Source: Dichotomocladium elegans (Eukaryota > Mucoromycota > Mucoromycetes > Mucorales > Lichtheimiaceae). From it: 64,000 bases of DNA. A program made the position numbers and the translations under genes. Numbering within the stretch: position 1 is the first letter of the stretch; each line of letters opens with the position of its first letter. Positions 1 through 11,836 of this stretch are shown in pieces. The DNA lies in the NCBI GenBank assembly GCA_025716815.1, contig JAIXMN010000002.1, positions 1 through 64,000 on the forward strand, read 5' to 3'. The notes under the pieces were generated by a model. The model worked only from the letters and a program-made list of their open reading frames with translations. It was not told the DNA's origin and ran no database searches.

Positions 1-439
1 TAGCTTAGCTCCCATTCTTACTTGTCCCCTCTTCCTCATCTCTTTCTCTCTTCCCTGCACGCAGGTTTTTTCGTCCCTGATGGGTTTTCCCTGTGATCAC
101 TCCCTCACGTATATCTATTTAATAATCCCCCTCCACCCCCTTATCATTACTGGCCGGTAGATTGCCTAATGGATGCTACCTTTACGAGCCATAGAATAAA
201 TAATCTTTGAACTGGACCATAGAGGAGGAAGCTTGTCAACTATCGCGCGCAGTAAATTCAAGCTCTTTTTATATTTTGCAAAATTGGCACGTGATTACCC
301 CTCTTTCATCAGATCGACAATTTCACCATTAATTGCGAGCACATTGGAAAAAACCAAAGCAAATGAAGTACCACCTGTACCACCCCGGACGTCCCTCCCA
401 CATCGTTACCGAAGCAGAAAAGATCGTCAGACCTCCCTA
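1..439. other. No recognisable gene
   Basis: This stretch holds only short open frames without family resemblance. It may be the tail of a gene lying to the left, or debris belonging to the helicase relic that follows. Confidence 0.4.
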
Positions 440-1221
440 AATCGTCAAAAGTTCCTCTTTCGAGAAAACTAGGGATACCAAAACATCAGGCGACATGCCT
501 AATCCACCTATTAGCAGCGTGCGGAAAACACGCCCCTCTCCTGCTTCTTCCGCAATCACCCAGCCCAATCGCCCACAATGCGTGAGGCAACACCAGTTCA
601 TGCAATTGTGGAATAACCTGACCAACAATTGGTGCCTCATCCCAAATAATAAGCAATGCTTCTCAAATCTCGTTAGCTCTCGCTTACTGTGATGCTATCG
701 TGCATGTCTTTGACAGGAACCTTAAACCTGGAGCATGCAGCTGCGCCTCCGCTCAGGAGCAAAGCAACCATGCCAGTCGAAGCAACTGCGATGGCCGCAT
801 TACCTTCAGATCGAACATGTCCAAGGATTGTGCCATAAAGAAAGGTTTTACCTTGACATGCCAGGCCCATCAATGAAGAAGACCCTTTGAGGAGAATCAG
901 TATTGTTCACAGCGGAGACAATCATAAAAGGCCTTCGGAGTTCCTTTTTGGACCGCCCATTCCCCCATGCATTATACAGCACCACAGGGACCGTGCATCA
1001 TCAGGCCGTTGACGGCTGAGTGCAGGCTGGGATCGGGAATCTCGGTTCAGAAAAATTGATCGTAAATGTTCACGCTTCGGGAAGAGTATTCTCATGTGAG
1101 AGTTAAAAGAATATGAGCATTCGGAAGGCCGCGCTTCTGAAATTCGATGAGTTCGAACAGGCGACGACATCTCCAACACTTCCTTCTTGGTCAGATCACT
1201 TGTGGGCAATTCGCTCTTCAC
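440..1221 (-). pseudogene. PIF1-like (Helitron-type) helicase relic
   Basis: On the minus strand this reads as pieces of a PIF1-family superfamily 1 DNA helicase, of the kind carried by Helitrons and related elements. Near 870 to 850 an FFIDGPG stretch leads into GKTFLY, which together form a Walker A motif broken by a frameshift. Next come HVRSEG, IAVASTG and LLLSGG, all typical of this family. Further along, at about 650 to 600, IIWDEAP is the Walker B motif. At least two frame changes and several stops rule out function. The fragment covers only the N-terminal part of the helicase core. Seen: the motifs and the frame breaks. Known: the motif order fits PIF1 helicases. Inferred: transposon origin. 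Confidence 0.72.
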
Positions 1222-1624
1222 GATTTATGATTTTAGTAGACATAGTGTGACACTATATCAATAATAAGAATCACAACTTCAATTTAAAGGCTCGTATTTT
1301 CTTATACGACATTATTTTACCTTGTATACAAATTCACTTTGAAAATAAAGTACATCCCACCTTAAGATGACAGTAGTAGCCAATGATTATTACCTGATAT
1401 CACTCTAGCATCTCATAATTAGCACGATGGTGTGATAGAGTTCAGGTGGCAACGTCTGGCAGTTCATGGCCAATTGCCAAAGAGCATTCGCCGAATAGCA
1501 GCCTGACGTTTAGTATTAATCATCCTCATCTCCCCGAGCTTTATGTAAAAGGACCACGAAGATGAGAGCAAGCGATAGGAATGGGAAGCACAGCAGGTAC
1601 TCGGAGTTTATTCTAAATCATATT
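1222..1624. other. Intergenic, AT-rich, with a dispersed repeat piece
   Basis: No gene is visible. Positions 1293-1321 match 39228-39256 in inverted orientation, so this is probably a fragment of a dispersed element. The rest forms the 3' flank of the cyclophilin gene. Confidence 0.4.
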
Positions 1625-2476
1625 TTACAATTCAACATGCTCAACTTCTTCCACCGGCAGTTCGCCTGATTCCACAATCACCACATCCACCTCAGGCTTG
1701 TCGCGGCGGTTTGTTTTGGTGTTTTCGATAGCAGTGATAACGTCCATGCCCTCCAAGACTTGGCCAAAAACGACATGGCGGCCATCGAGCCACGAAGTCT
1801 TGACGGTGGTGATAAAGAACTGGGAACCGTTGGTATTCTTGCCTGCATTTGCCATCGACAACACACCCTAATAAGACAGGTCCCGCCCAAAGGAGGCTTA
1901 TTTAGAAAGACGGCTATGTCAGTGTATTTTTAAGAAAACTTACGGGGCCAGTGTGCTGTAATTTGAAGTTTTCATCCTCAAACTTGTTGCCATAAATGGA
2001 CTTGCCGCCAGTGCCATCGCCATTGGTGAAGTCACCACCCTGAATCATAAAGTTCTTGATCACACGGTGGAATTTGGAGCCCTTGTAGCCAAAACCCTTC
2101 TCGCCAGTCGCAAGCGCACGGAAGTTCTCTACCGTCTTCGGGACAGTCTGACGTTTCAAGGGAGAAGACGAGAAAAGCCAGTGAGCAGACATCCCTTGCT
2201 TTTTTCACAAAGATAATATCACAAGGTATTGATGTTTGCCTATTTGGACATACCTTGCCATACAAGCCAACCACAACCCTTCCGAGCTTCTCATCGCCTT
2301 GCTGAATGTCGAAATACACTGTAATGAAGAAGTGAGTGGTTTTGCGAGCTCCCGCCAAAAAAAAAGAAATTACCCTTATTCGTGATGAGTGGTCCCTTCT
2401 TTGCGGATACGTAGGACACTGTCGAGAGTAGAACAAAGAGGGTTACAAGGAGAAGGGGGATGCGGAAACGCGCCAT
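1625..2476 (-). CDS. Cyclophilin B-like peptidyl-prolyl isomerase, ER type
   Basis: Peptidyl-prolyl cis-trans isomerase that speeds proline isomerisation during protein folding in the secretory pathway. Four exons (2476-2374, 2318-2254, 2147-1944, 1867-1625) join in phase to give 204 residues, the usual length of cyclophilin B. Residues 1-25 form a signal peptide ([20 protein letters not shown]). The cyclophilin fold follows, with the catalytic Arg in KFHRVI, the FMIQGGDF motif, NGSQFFI, and the cyclosporin-site Trp in [11 protein letters not shown]. The protein ends in VEHVEL; the last four residues resemble the HDEL/KDEL retrieval signal but carry Val in place of Asp. The start is the first ATG and directly precedes the signal peptide. 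Identity is very secure; ER retention is an inference from the ends of the protein. Confidence 0.95.
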
Positions 2477-4400
2477 GATGAAGTTGGGAAAATCGTGTTA
2501 GGAATTGTTGCAGCCTCATTTCTAATCTGTTGAGCGGACGACGAAATATACAGGACTGTCCAATCAAAGTTCAAGCAGTTGCAGCCCAGTAACTCTGCCT
2601 GGAAGCCATTGAAGAGTACATGGTATCCTCGCAAACGCAGAGGCAGCATTAAACCCTGAGTTCTAGAACGCATGATCAAAGCGTAATAGTGCAATGGGAA
2701 CTGTTGTAATGTCTCTACTAGTCTCATCCCAATGGCAATAGATATTCCATTAGATATTCTCGGTTGATATCAATGATAAAGGGGAGGGTGTCGCCTGCAA
2801 TAGCGACGATGAAAACTGCCTTCAAAGGAAGCTTAATTAAATGAGCCTATCCTGTAAAAGTCAGTACTCTCTTTATTTAACTCGCCTGGTGGAATTGCAT
2901 GTTTTATTGAACTTTTATCCGTATATAGATTTTGCTTGTAACACTCCGGCAGCTAAAAGGGATAGATCGTCTCAAGACGTTCCACCCTATGATCCTTAAA
3001 CTTAAAGGTGCTCTAATGCTGTTTCTCGGTCTCTATAAGAAAAAATGAGATATGTAATGCTTGTCGGTTCTCTACGTTAACAAAGTGCCAGGCACTACGA
3101 TGACGAAGATAAACTAGCGTGACTTTAATATTATGGACGTATAAATGGGGTATATTATCTTTTCATTGTACACGGCTTATGCACATGTTTTCCAACACGT
3201 GAATATGTCACCACCGCAAAACTTGGGCTGTACATCAAAGAGTTTTGGATTATTACTGTATTGAATAACTATGTATATTCTTTTGTTGCAATCATTGAAT
3301 CGGAAAGCTATTGACGGGATGAAATAAGACTTGTTTTATTCGTGCTTTGCAAGCTGTTGGTGTTATTAATATGTATGCATATAGTAATACTCCGTAAAGT
3401 GGTTTCGTACTTGTTGGATACATTACATTTTGTATATGAAAAGAAGATAGACTTTGAGTTACGGGATTGGAAGGTGTGGTATATTAGGCAAAAAGATTCC
3501 GTTAGACAAGTGAAGATATAATTGGTTTCTTGAATGCTGAGCATCGACTTTACATAAAATACAGATAGTAAAAATGGAGAGATAGTATACAGCTCATAGT
3601 AATTTCTACTTCCTTGCATCGGTCTGAGAGTCACCTATACAGGGCGCTATCGTTTGCCCGTCTGCTCAAAAATGAATGTTTCCTCATAGAAGACAACCAG
3701 AATCCCATTCCAATGTTTATGCCATAGATCAAAGGGACTACTATGCCCCCATTCCGTCATCGAAGTTGAACAAAATATCTTGTTTTACGTTTATTTGGAC
3801 TTGACAAAGTTCGTGATGACACAAAAGCAACCTATTGACAGTGTGATAGCGAACCTTCCTGCATAAAGCAGTTGTCTACGTAAGATGAAGCAGGACGTCA
3901 GCGATCCTGGCCATATCACCTCCTGCATTGAAAAATAAAGCCGACTCCACTTCTCCTGCTTTTGTGGACAATTTACACTTTGTTTTGAAGGAACGATGCC
4001 AATTCCCGATGCAACTATATTATTTTCAAAACTTTTACCAACCCGGCTCACATCAGGAATATCCATTCTTTTTTATTTCTTTCTTTCTTTTTTCTCTGGC
4101 TGGTGACTGGGGGAGCTTTAAGCTACATTTAATAACACCTAGGACTGTTATTGTACTTATTTTCGGCACTGTAACTCAAGATGCTTCGATCAGGACAGGA
4201 ATCGACTACTGCTTAAATCATTCGATTCACTACAGTGGATTTGAGTGACTAGAGTAGGTTATATGCGTAATCGCGACAGAGCATTTGCATTCTATAAGTG
4301 CCTACGAAGTTCTTAGGCTGCAAGGAAAAAGAACGCAGCATACAGCTTTAACAACTGAATAGAAAAGCGGGCTGGTGTTGCTGTTTATCTACTTACCATG
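2477..4400. other. Intergenic, no gene recognised
   Basis: AT-rich sequence with short broken frames on both strands (for example near 3308-3634 and 3791-4066). None resembles a known family. It is probably old transposon debris. Confidence 0.4.
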
Positions 4401-4405
4401 GTTGG

Positions 4406-4765
4406 ATGTGCAGTGGTAAAACGCGACCATGCGCCTTGGTTATTAATACGATAGAAGAACATCAGCAAATTGAAGTCGGGGTTTGCCCACAGATCCTTAC
4501 GCATAATGTCAAAGCAACTGTCGCATGTAAACCCATCTCTATAAACGTTAGTCAGCTTTGGCCTTTTGAATCCTTTTCTTTTATACCCATTTTACATTCC
4601 GAAATATGCAATCTATTTCCTTATGAAGATGATCAAGGTCATGCTGTTGATGAGCATGGTTGTTCTGAACATATGGATTATGTCATTGATTAGGAATGGT
4701 ACTCTCTTCAATCCATTTATTTTCATACGGAATATATGCGGAGTATATGATGCAGCGGTAATCCT
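4406..4765 (+). repeat. Fragment of a dispersed coding relic
   Basis: An open stretch at 4406-4693 ends in a segment reading YEDDQGHAVDEHGCSEHMDY. A related segment, reading YEDRQGHVIDERSFPEPMDY, lies on the opposite strand at about 51240-51170. The similarity shows that both come from one repeated protein-coding element. I do not recognise the protein. Stops follow in both copies, so they are relics. Confidence 0.5.
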
Positions 4766-4839
4766 GATCTAGTAGCTACGCAAATCCTGAAGCAAAAGCA
4801 GATGAAAGAAGCAGACTTTGAGCGGGCTACACAATGGAC

Positions 4840-5130
4840 ACCGATAAAGATAAGGCCAGCTTTTTCAAACTGATGCTTGAGAAGGTCTTGAATGTATCAG
4901 CTGCTGCAAAAGCTAGGAACCCATGTTCGTTCAGCTCAGCGGCGGCCATCACAGTACGAAAAGAACCCTGACAGCATTTTTAAGCAACGTAGAGGTAGAG
5001 GTCGTTTATGTATTCTCAACGAGGAGCGGAAAAGTGCTATTTTAGAATGGGTTGATGAGAATACGTCAATCGTCCTAGAGTAACTGATAGAGAAGTCGGA
5101 TGCATATATATCACAAAAGACTCCCATCAC
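4840..5130 (+). pseudogene. Tc1/mariner-like transposase N-terminal relic
   Basis: Pieces of a helix-turn-helix region of a DDE transposase. A first segment (FFKLMLEKVLNVSAAAK) is joined by a frameshift to KLGTHVRSAQ, SQYEKNPDSIFKQRRGRG and ILNEERKSAILEWVDEN. The pattern of a helix-turn-helix followed by a basic linker and a second such domain is typical of Tc1-like transposases in fungi. No DDE catalytic domain was found downstream, so this is a truncated remnant. Confidence 0.6.
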
Positions 5131-5601
5131 AAAGAGTTTGTGCATGTGCTCATGGAGTGCGACCGGCCGTCGTATCTTACTTCTCCGTTGACTTTCTACA
5201 AGTACTGGGCAGTCGAGACTTCTGCTCCTTTATTGTGGTCCAGCCTGACCCTATCTTCCATGTTTCTCATCCGGCGTGTTCACTATCATACTGATTTATT
5301 TACTGCAATTTAACAACCATTTTTCTTTGCATACTGACCAGTCGTACCCGTACATGATGAGTCATGGAAGAGACGCTTCTGGACGCGCTTCGGCTTGGTC
5401 TTATTTCGACACCATCTCTTCTGGTATGCTGGCACTTCACCTTCGCTTCTCTGTCCCAATGATCACCGGGACTAACTGTTGAGTCTCCCAGGGCCCTTAA
5501 GTTGAAATCTTTTATCTACCGATACGAAACAGCTTTTTTCGTCCTTTTTACGTCATTATTCTATCTAGTGTACGAATTTTTTTTATAAAGAAGTCGAAGC
5601 G
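5131..5601. other. 5' flank of the sterol reductase gene
   Basis: No gene seen. It should contain the ERG24 promoter, but no clear TATA or sterol-response site could be assigned. Confidence 0.35.
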
Positions 5602-7496
5602 ATGGCAAATCGTAAGACTAATGCGAAGACGAGAACACCTTCAACGCATCAAATGAGGCCTCAAAATCAAAATAATTCCCGCCGAATTACGAATGAGAAA
5701 AACCAAAGCAACAACAACAACAGCAGCAATGAACATAGACAAGCTTTATCTCAAGTCGACTGGCAAAGAGTCAATCCAAAGACAGAGCACTACGAGTAAA
5801 GAAAAAAAGAGGCACAATTACTGAGAACTAGCAAGACTCAAGTTGGTTGTCTTTATTTTTCTGATCCCTCTCTTCGTACGCTTAACTCCTCATACGCAAG
5901 GTTTGGTGGACCGTTTGGGGCGTTTGCTATGATCACGCTCTTGCCCATTGTCGTGCTTGCCTTTGCGCTTGGATGCGACTCAGAGGGTTACGATCCGTTT
6001 CAACGAACCTACGGCTTTTTAAACGACTTGCTGGCAGGAAAGTTTTCGCGGGATGTACTTCTGGCTATGGTGACAAGTGTCAACCCATATGCATTTCTTT
6101 GGTACATTCTTTTTGTATGTCAACTGACCGCGTTTGCCATTTGGTTGCCGGGCGATTGCCTCGACGGGACCAAACTCCGTGATGGTTCGCGTCTCAAATA
6201 TAAGCTGAACGGTATACCACGACGAATGGATAGAAAAAAAACACCTGAACAGGCTAAATCCAATACCTCCACTCATTTATTTCATCAACTCGCAGGTCTG
6301 CAGAGCGCACAGACGCTGTTCATGATTGGCATGATGGCGAACCGCGGACAGGGCTATCGAATGCCCATGTGGGTGTACAATAATTTTGCCGACTTGGCTG
6401 TTGCGTCAGTGATCTTTGCATTCCTTGTATCCATTGGCGTATATGTTGGCAGTTTCAACGACAAACGCCGTCTACTTTCTCTAGGCGGTAATACGGGAAA
6501 TCCAATCTATGATGCAAGTTTTGTGGTGGTGGGGTTTAGGAGGAGATGATATAAACAGCGCATGAATCCTAAAAGGTGATTCCTTCCTTTTCCGGCTTGT
6601 AGTTTATGGTCGGACGGGAGCTGAACCCTCGGATTGGCTCCTTCGACATAAAGTTCTTCACAGAACTGAGACCCGGACTGCTGGGTTGGATGTTCATTAA
6701 CATCTGCATGGGCATCAAACAGTACGCAGATCTTCTCCGTGTAACGAATAGCATGGTCCTTGTATGCGCCTTTCAGGCAATTTATGTTCTTGACGCACTG
6801 TATAATGAAGCCTCAATTCTTACAACGATGGATATAACGACAGGTGAGTAATCGGAAAATCAGTTCCACCCCAGTATTATTTGCATCGGACACAGGAAAC
6901 ATACCATTTCGCTCATACTCCATGTCCAATAGACGGATTTGGCTTTATGCTTGCATTTGGAAACTACTCGTGGGTGCCGATGATGTACAGTCTGCAAGCA
7001 CGCTATCTGGCAGACCATCCTGTTGATCTATCGATCACTGCAGTCTTCGCAATTGTTGCCTTGCAGGCCACTGGATACTATTTGTTCCGTTCGTCGAATT
7101 CCCAAAAGGATATATTTCGTCGAGAACCTAATGATCCACGGGTGCAAAGTAAAGTCTTTTTGTTGCTCATACAATACATTTCCGTGCTCTAACTAGCCTT
7201 TTATTTTGCCAGGCTTGGAGTATATTGAAACGTCCACAGGATCTCGTCTACTAATCTCCGGTTGGTGGGGAAAGGCTAGGCATATTAATTACTTTGGTGA
7301 TTGGCTCATGTCGGTGGCCTGGTGTTTACCATGTGGCTTCGACTCCATCGTGCCTTACTTCTATTGTATTTACTTTGCGATATTGCTTATCCACCGTGAG
7401 CGCCGAGACGACGAGAAATGCAGAAGAAAGTACGGTGCGGACTGGGATCGGTATTGCTCGGCGGTCAAGTACAGAATCATCCCCTATATTTACTGA
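5602..7496 (+). CDS. ERG24: Delta(14)-sterol reductase
   Basis: C-14 sterol reductase of ergosterol synthesis, an NADPH-dependent multi-pass ER membrane enzyme that reduces the C14-C15 double bond after C14 demethylation. Six exons (5602-5795, 5901-6211, 6296-6513, 6603-6843, 6933-7148, 7213-7496) join in phase to 487 residues. Family signatures include [31 protein letters not shown] followed by [48 protein letters not shown] and the C-terminal RIIPYIY. The first 55 or so residues are Asn/Gln-rich and not conserved in the family, so the start is less certain than the rest. Intron 3 begins with GC (GCAAGT) rather than GT; the frame only closes with that site. DHCR7 and lamin B receptor are relatives, but the C-terminal signatures favour ERG24. 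Confidence 0.95.
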
Positions 7497-7981
7497 AGAA
7501 CAATGCAATTGTTGAGAATGACCTTGGTAGTAGTAAGCTGTTGCGAATTGCATTTCTAGACTTGGCTTTTCTGTGCATGATTATCCGGGAGGAAAAAAAG
7601 AAAAGCTATTATGCTTTTAATGGACCATTCCCCTCTCCCCTTTTTTTATGATTTGTGGACTAAGGAGAAAGCCGCATTTTCTTTTTCCTCTTTCTCTTCA
7701 TTCAATTTATTTCTCTGCCAAGAGCAAAATATTATCCTCTCTTTTCAACGACCAAAACTGTGCATTCCAAAGGCAGTAGCTGGTATGCCTTTGCTCTATA
7801 GCGAAATCATTTCACAATAACATCGTACGAGGAAACACAACTGATGCTTATTTTGCTGATCCTTCAACATTTTGATCAGATTGAAAGATATTGATCATTT
7901 TACAGCTCATTGCCGACGTGCAACGTTATATACCTTCCTTCCTACAGTTACAATACATGGTCCGGGAGTAGCGCTTTTATT
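7497..7981. other. Intergenic between ERG24 and the peptidase gene
   Basis: Nothing gene-like. It contains the 3' end of ERG24 and the promoter of the downstream peptidase, which lies on the same strand. Confidence 0.4.
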
Positions 7982-10900
7982 ATGCAGTCTCCAGGAGAAA
8001 AGAACGTTTATTACAAAGACGACGACGACGATGAAAATAGTACCAACCGTATGCAGCGAAATGGATACTTTGATGACGATGAAGACGAATCGCGGCAGCG
8101 TCTTGTCTCACCGGGAGATATTGAGAATGGGACACAGCATCATCGCCAGGAAGATGATGGCGACGAAGATATAGCGAGCTTGGCAAGCTTAGAGCGTGGC
8201 AAGGTATGTCAAGACAATCCCTAAGAATCAGCCTAGAATCAGTATGAGTAACGGTTGATTATAAATATGGCCAGCGCTCTGGCAATGAGAAGTGGATTTG
8301 TGCGGTGCTTATTGCAATTCTGCTGATTGGAGGCATCATGTGGGGCATGAGCTTCGCGAGTATGGGCAAAGGTAAGTCAGAAAGCTGGGAAGGGGCACGT
8401 TTATTTCAGGGTCTTGGGAGGGAAAAATTGACGCCCAGCGATCTCGTCCCATCAGATGCAATCGAAGGCAGCGACGAAGAAACAAACAATCACGTGGATT
8501 TTGACGATTTGTACAATTCGTCCTTTGTGCCGCTACGCCGCAACCTGGTCTGGGTAGAGAATGGTCGGTTCCTGTGGACCAGAGCTACGAAGGGATCGCT
8601 TGCTGATTTTTCTTTTTTCCTTCAACGCGACTTAGATCCGCGTGATGGGGTGTTCAGTTATAGCGACAGATCAACAGGAGATATCTTGCTCGAATCTGTT
8701 CAGGACGGCACGTCCGAGGTGTTGGTCAAGGCGACTGATTTGGCAAGTTGCATTTTTTGGACATGCTAAATATAGTTTCGTGTAACACGAGGTGTGAATA
8801 CTAAATGCGCCCGTCTAAATCGCTTTAGGCCATTGATGGGGATCTTCTGGCGGTTTCATCATTCCAGATCTCACCAGACGGCCAATTCCTGATGTTGTGG
8901 ACCAATGTCACCAAAGTATGCCTTTGTATCTCTCATAGACTTTTCAAAATTCATTTACACATCGATATTCGTTTATGTAGCAATGGCGCCACTCAACGCG
9001 ATCCAATATTTATATTTTTAATATGGGCGACAAATCCCTATTTCCGCTGACAGATCTTGCCACCGTGAAGGATTTACCGCAAATAGCCTATGCCAAGTGG
9101 AGTCCAAGCGGCCATCGAGTGGTAATGGAAAATGCGCATTCTGGCACGGGCATATTCGTTGGTATCACATTTGGACAATTCAAACTCACGAAACATTTTT
9201 TTTACATCCAGGCGTATGTGATGAACAACGACCTTTACGTGACTGATCTTGTCGCGTCGACTCGGATCACCTACGACGGCTCAGCCACTGTATTCAATGG
9301 TGTACCTGATTGGGTCTACGAAGGTACGCGGATTTTAACTTTTTGATGGACGGATTCGATGTATTAACGGGCGTACATCGAAACAGAGGAAGTATTTGGT
9401 ACGGATTCGACGTTATGGTGGTCACCTGACTCAACCCATTTGGCATACTTGCGTTTTAACGAGACTGCTGTGCCTGAATACCATGTTCCTTTTTATACGG
9501 TCTCGAACTCAAGTTATCCTGTAGACCTGAGTATTAAATACCCCAAGGTAATGTAAGAAAAATTTACGCATAAATGTCCACGTTCCTAATGAACTATACT
9601 ACTGACAAAGGCTGGATCACCAAACCCTCTCGTGTCACTCCATATTTACTCGCTAACCGATAATGCATCCATCATGGTTACCGCAAACGCATCTACGGAA
9701 GGCACAGTTCAGACACTGGGTGGACATCAAGATTTTGCAGATGATGATAGATTGATCACGGACGTCACTTGGGCAACAAATGATCACAGCCACCTGCTCT
9801 TCAAGCAGATGAACCGCGTCCAGGACCACGAGATCACTAGCCTGGTTACGATTGGGGCACCCCTCGACAGAACAACGGTGGGGGTGGCTCGCCGATACCA
9901 TCCCAATGACGGTGGATGGATTGAGGTTGGCCAGTCCTTAGTTTACGTCCCTTCCTCTGATGATAACAGCGACAAAAGTGTGATCCGATATATTGACTTA
10001 GCGGACAACGATAGCGGATACCTTCACTTGGCCATCTTCAGCGCCTCCTTAGACGGTCGCACCAAGGTAGAGCCTGTCTGGCTCACCTCTGGTGAATGGG
10101 AAGTGGTTGCTGGGTCTGTAGTAATGGACACAAAACGCGGACTAATGTAAGTTGCATCAATGAATGCTTTAATAAGTTACTAAATGAACTTGTAGACATT
10201 TCTTCTCCACGGAGCGTTCGCCGCTGGAACGGCATTTATATACAGTCTCTTTGAAGGATGCCGATCCTGCATCGACTAAGCTATGTTTGACATGTCCCGA
10301 GGATCCAGAGACGCATGCGTATTACACAGCATCATTCTCACCCAAGGCTGGTTACTACGTGCTTGGCTATGAAGGGCCAGATATCCCGATGACTATGGTT
10401 AAGAGCGTCGATAACAGCTCTTTCAGTTCTGTGCTCGAAGACAATACTGCCTTAAAGACTCTCCTGGAAGGATATGAGCTACCTCGCTCGCGGATGGTCA
10501 CCATTGAAAGTGGTGGCGTAGGTAAATTCGACGATGGAGAGGAAAGGGTGTGTGTGAATGGGGGGGGGGTTAATCCACAGTAACCAAATTTTGCAATTTT
10601 AGCCATGAATGCTGTTGAAATTCTCCCTCCGGACTTCAAGGCCGACCAGAAATATCCGGTGTTGTTCAATGTGTATGGAGGACCTGGATCGCAGACGGTG
10701 TCTTACCGGTTCAGCCTGGACTGGCATGTGTTCCTTGCGAGCAAGCTCCAATACATTGTGGTGATGGTGGACGGGCGTGGCACGGGGTACCGTGGGCGAG
10801 CGTACCGAATGTGTGTCCGCAAACGCCTGGGTGAGCTAGAGGTGATTGACCAGGTGAATGCAGGGAGGCATTGGGCTAGTCTGGATTACGTGGACCCGTA

Positions 10901-11579
10901 CCGGATGGCGATCTGGGGCTGGTCTTACGGTGGTTATATGGCCAGCAAAGTTGTCGAGGCCAATGATGGTGTCTTCTCTATCGGCATGGCGGTTGCCCCA
11001 GTCACTGACTGGCGCTTTTATGGTAAGTACGTGTTGTTCTCCCTTTCTATATCTGACAGTGTCTGTAGATTCGATTTATACCGAGCGATATATGCTGACG
11101 CCCCAGCAGAACCCGGATGGTTACGCCGCAAGCGCGGTCAGCAACATGACCGGGTTTGCAAATGCAAAATATCTTATTGCTCACGGCACTGGGGATGATA
11201 ATGGTGGGTTCCCTTTTTGTTTGCAATTTGGTAGAAGATGATTTATTCACGCAAGCGGGCAATGTCCTGCCATAGTCCATTTTCAAAACGCAGCTGTCTT
11301 GGTGGACAAACTGACCCAGGCATCTGTGCACAGCTACCGTGCTCAATTTTATCCAGACAGCAACCATCGCATCAACTACCACGAGGCTAATCCCAATATT
11401 TACTACCTCCTCACCGAGTTTTTGTGGGAAAGGTAAGCAAAATGGAGGGAGGAAGGGGACCGGAGGCTGAATAATAAGAAATGACAAATATGTTTTTTTT
11501 TAGCTTTGGAGGTAAAGACTATATGCATGTGCGCTCGGAGCTCCATGGCCGGTTCTCAGGGCCTATTCCAGAGCATTAA
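7982..11579 (+). CDS. Dipeptidyl aminopeptidase, type II membrane protein (S9B)
   Basis: Serine exopeptidase of the DPP IV family that removes X-Pro or X-Ala dipeptides; yeast relatives are Ste13 (Golgi) and Dap2 (vacuole). Twelve exons (7982-8203, 8275-8742, 8829-8915, 8981-9121, 9212-9323, 9387-9547, 9611-10146, 10196-10521, 10603-11022, 11069-11203, 11276-11432, 11504-11579) join in phase to 946 residues. An acidic cytosolic tail of about 80 residues precedes one membrane helix ([19 protein letters not shown]), then a beta-propeller with the DWVYEEE motif that anchors the substrate N-terminus. The catalytic Ser is in GWSYGG (about residue 792), the Asp in HGTGDDN and the His in DSNHR. Intron 2 has a GC donor (GCAAGT). 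The start is the first ATG of exon 1. Whether it is vacuolar or Golgi cannot be told. Confidence 0.94.
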
Positions 11580-11836
11580 AAGGAAAATAAGAATGTATTC
11601 ATGTTGATGGCAAAAAAGGTTCATTTGTGCGTTGCCGTTTTTGGGATTATGTGGATAGGGAGAGATGGATAAGCTGCAACGACGGGTTCTCATTTTATCG
11701 CCTTGCTCGCAAACACATTAAGTGACACGGCATATCTAGCTGTCAGACCGATACCCAATGCTCTCGGTTGATGGCAGAGGATGTTTGAGGTCTCTGCATT
11801 GCTGGGTGCTCTTCAGGACAAGCGTGTTATGCAAAA

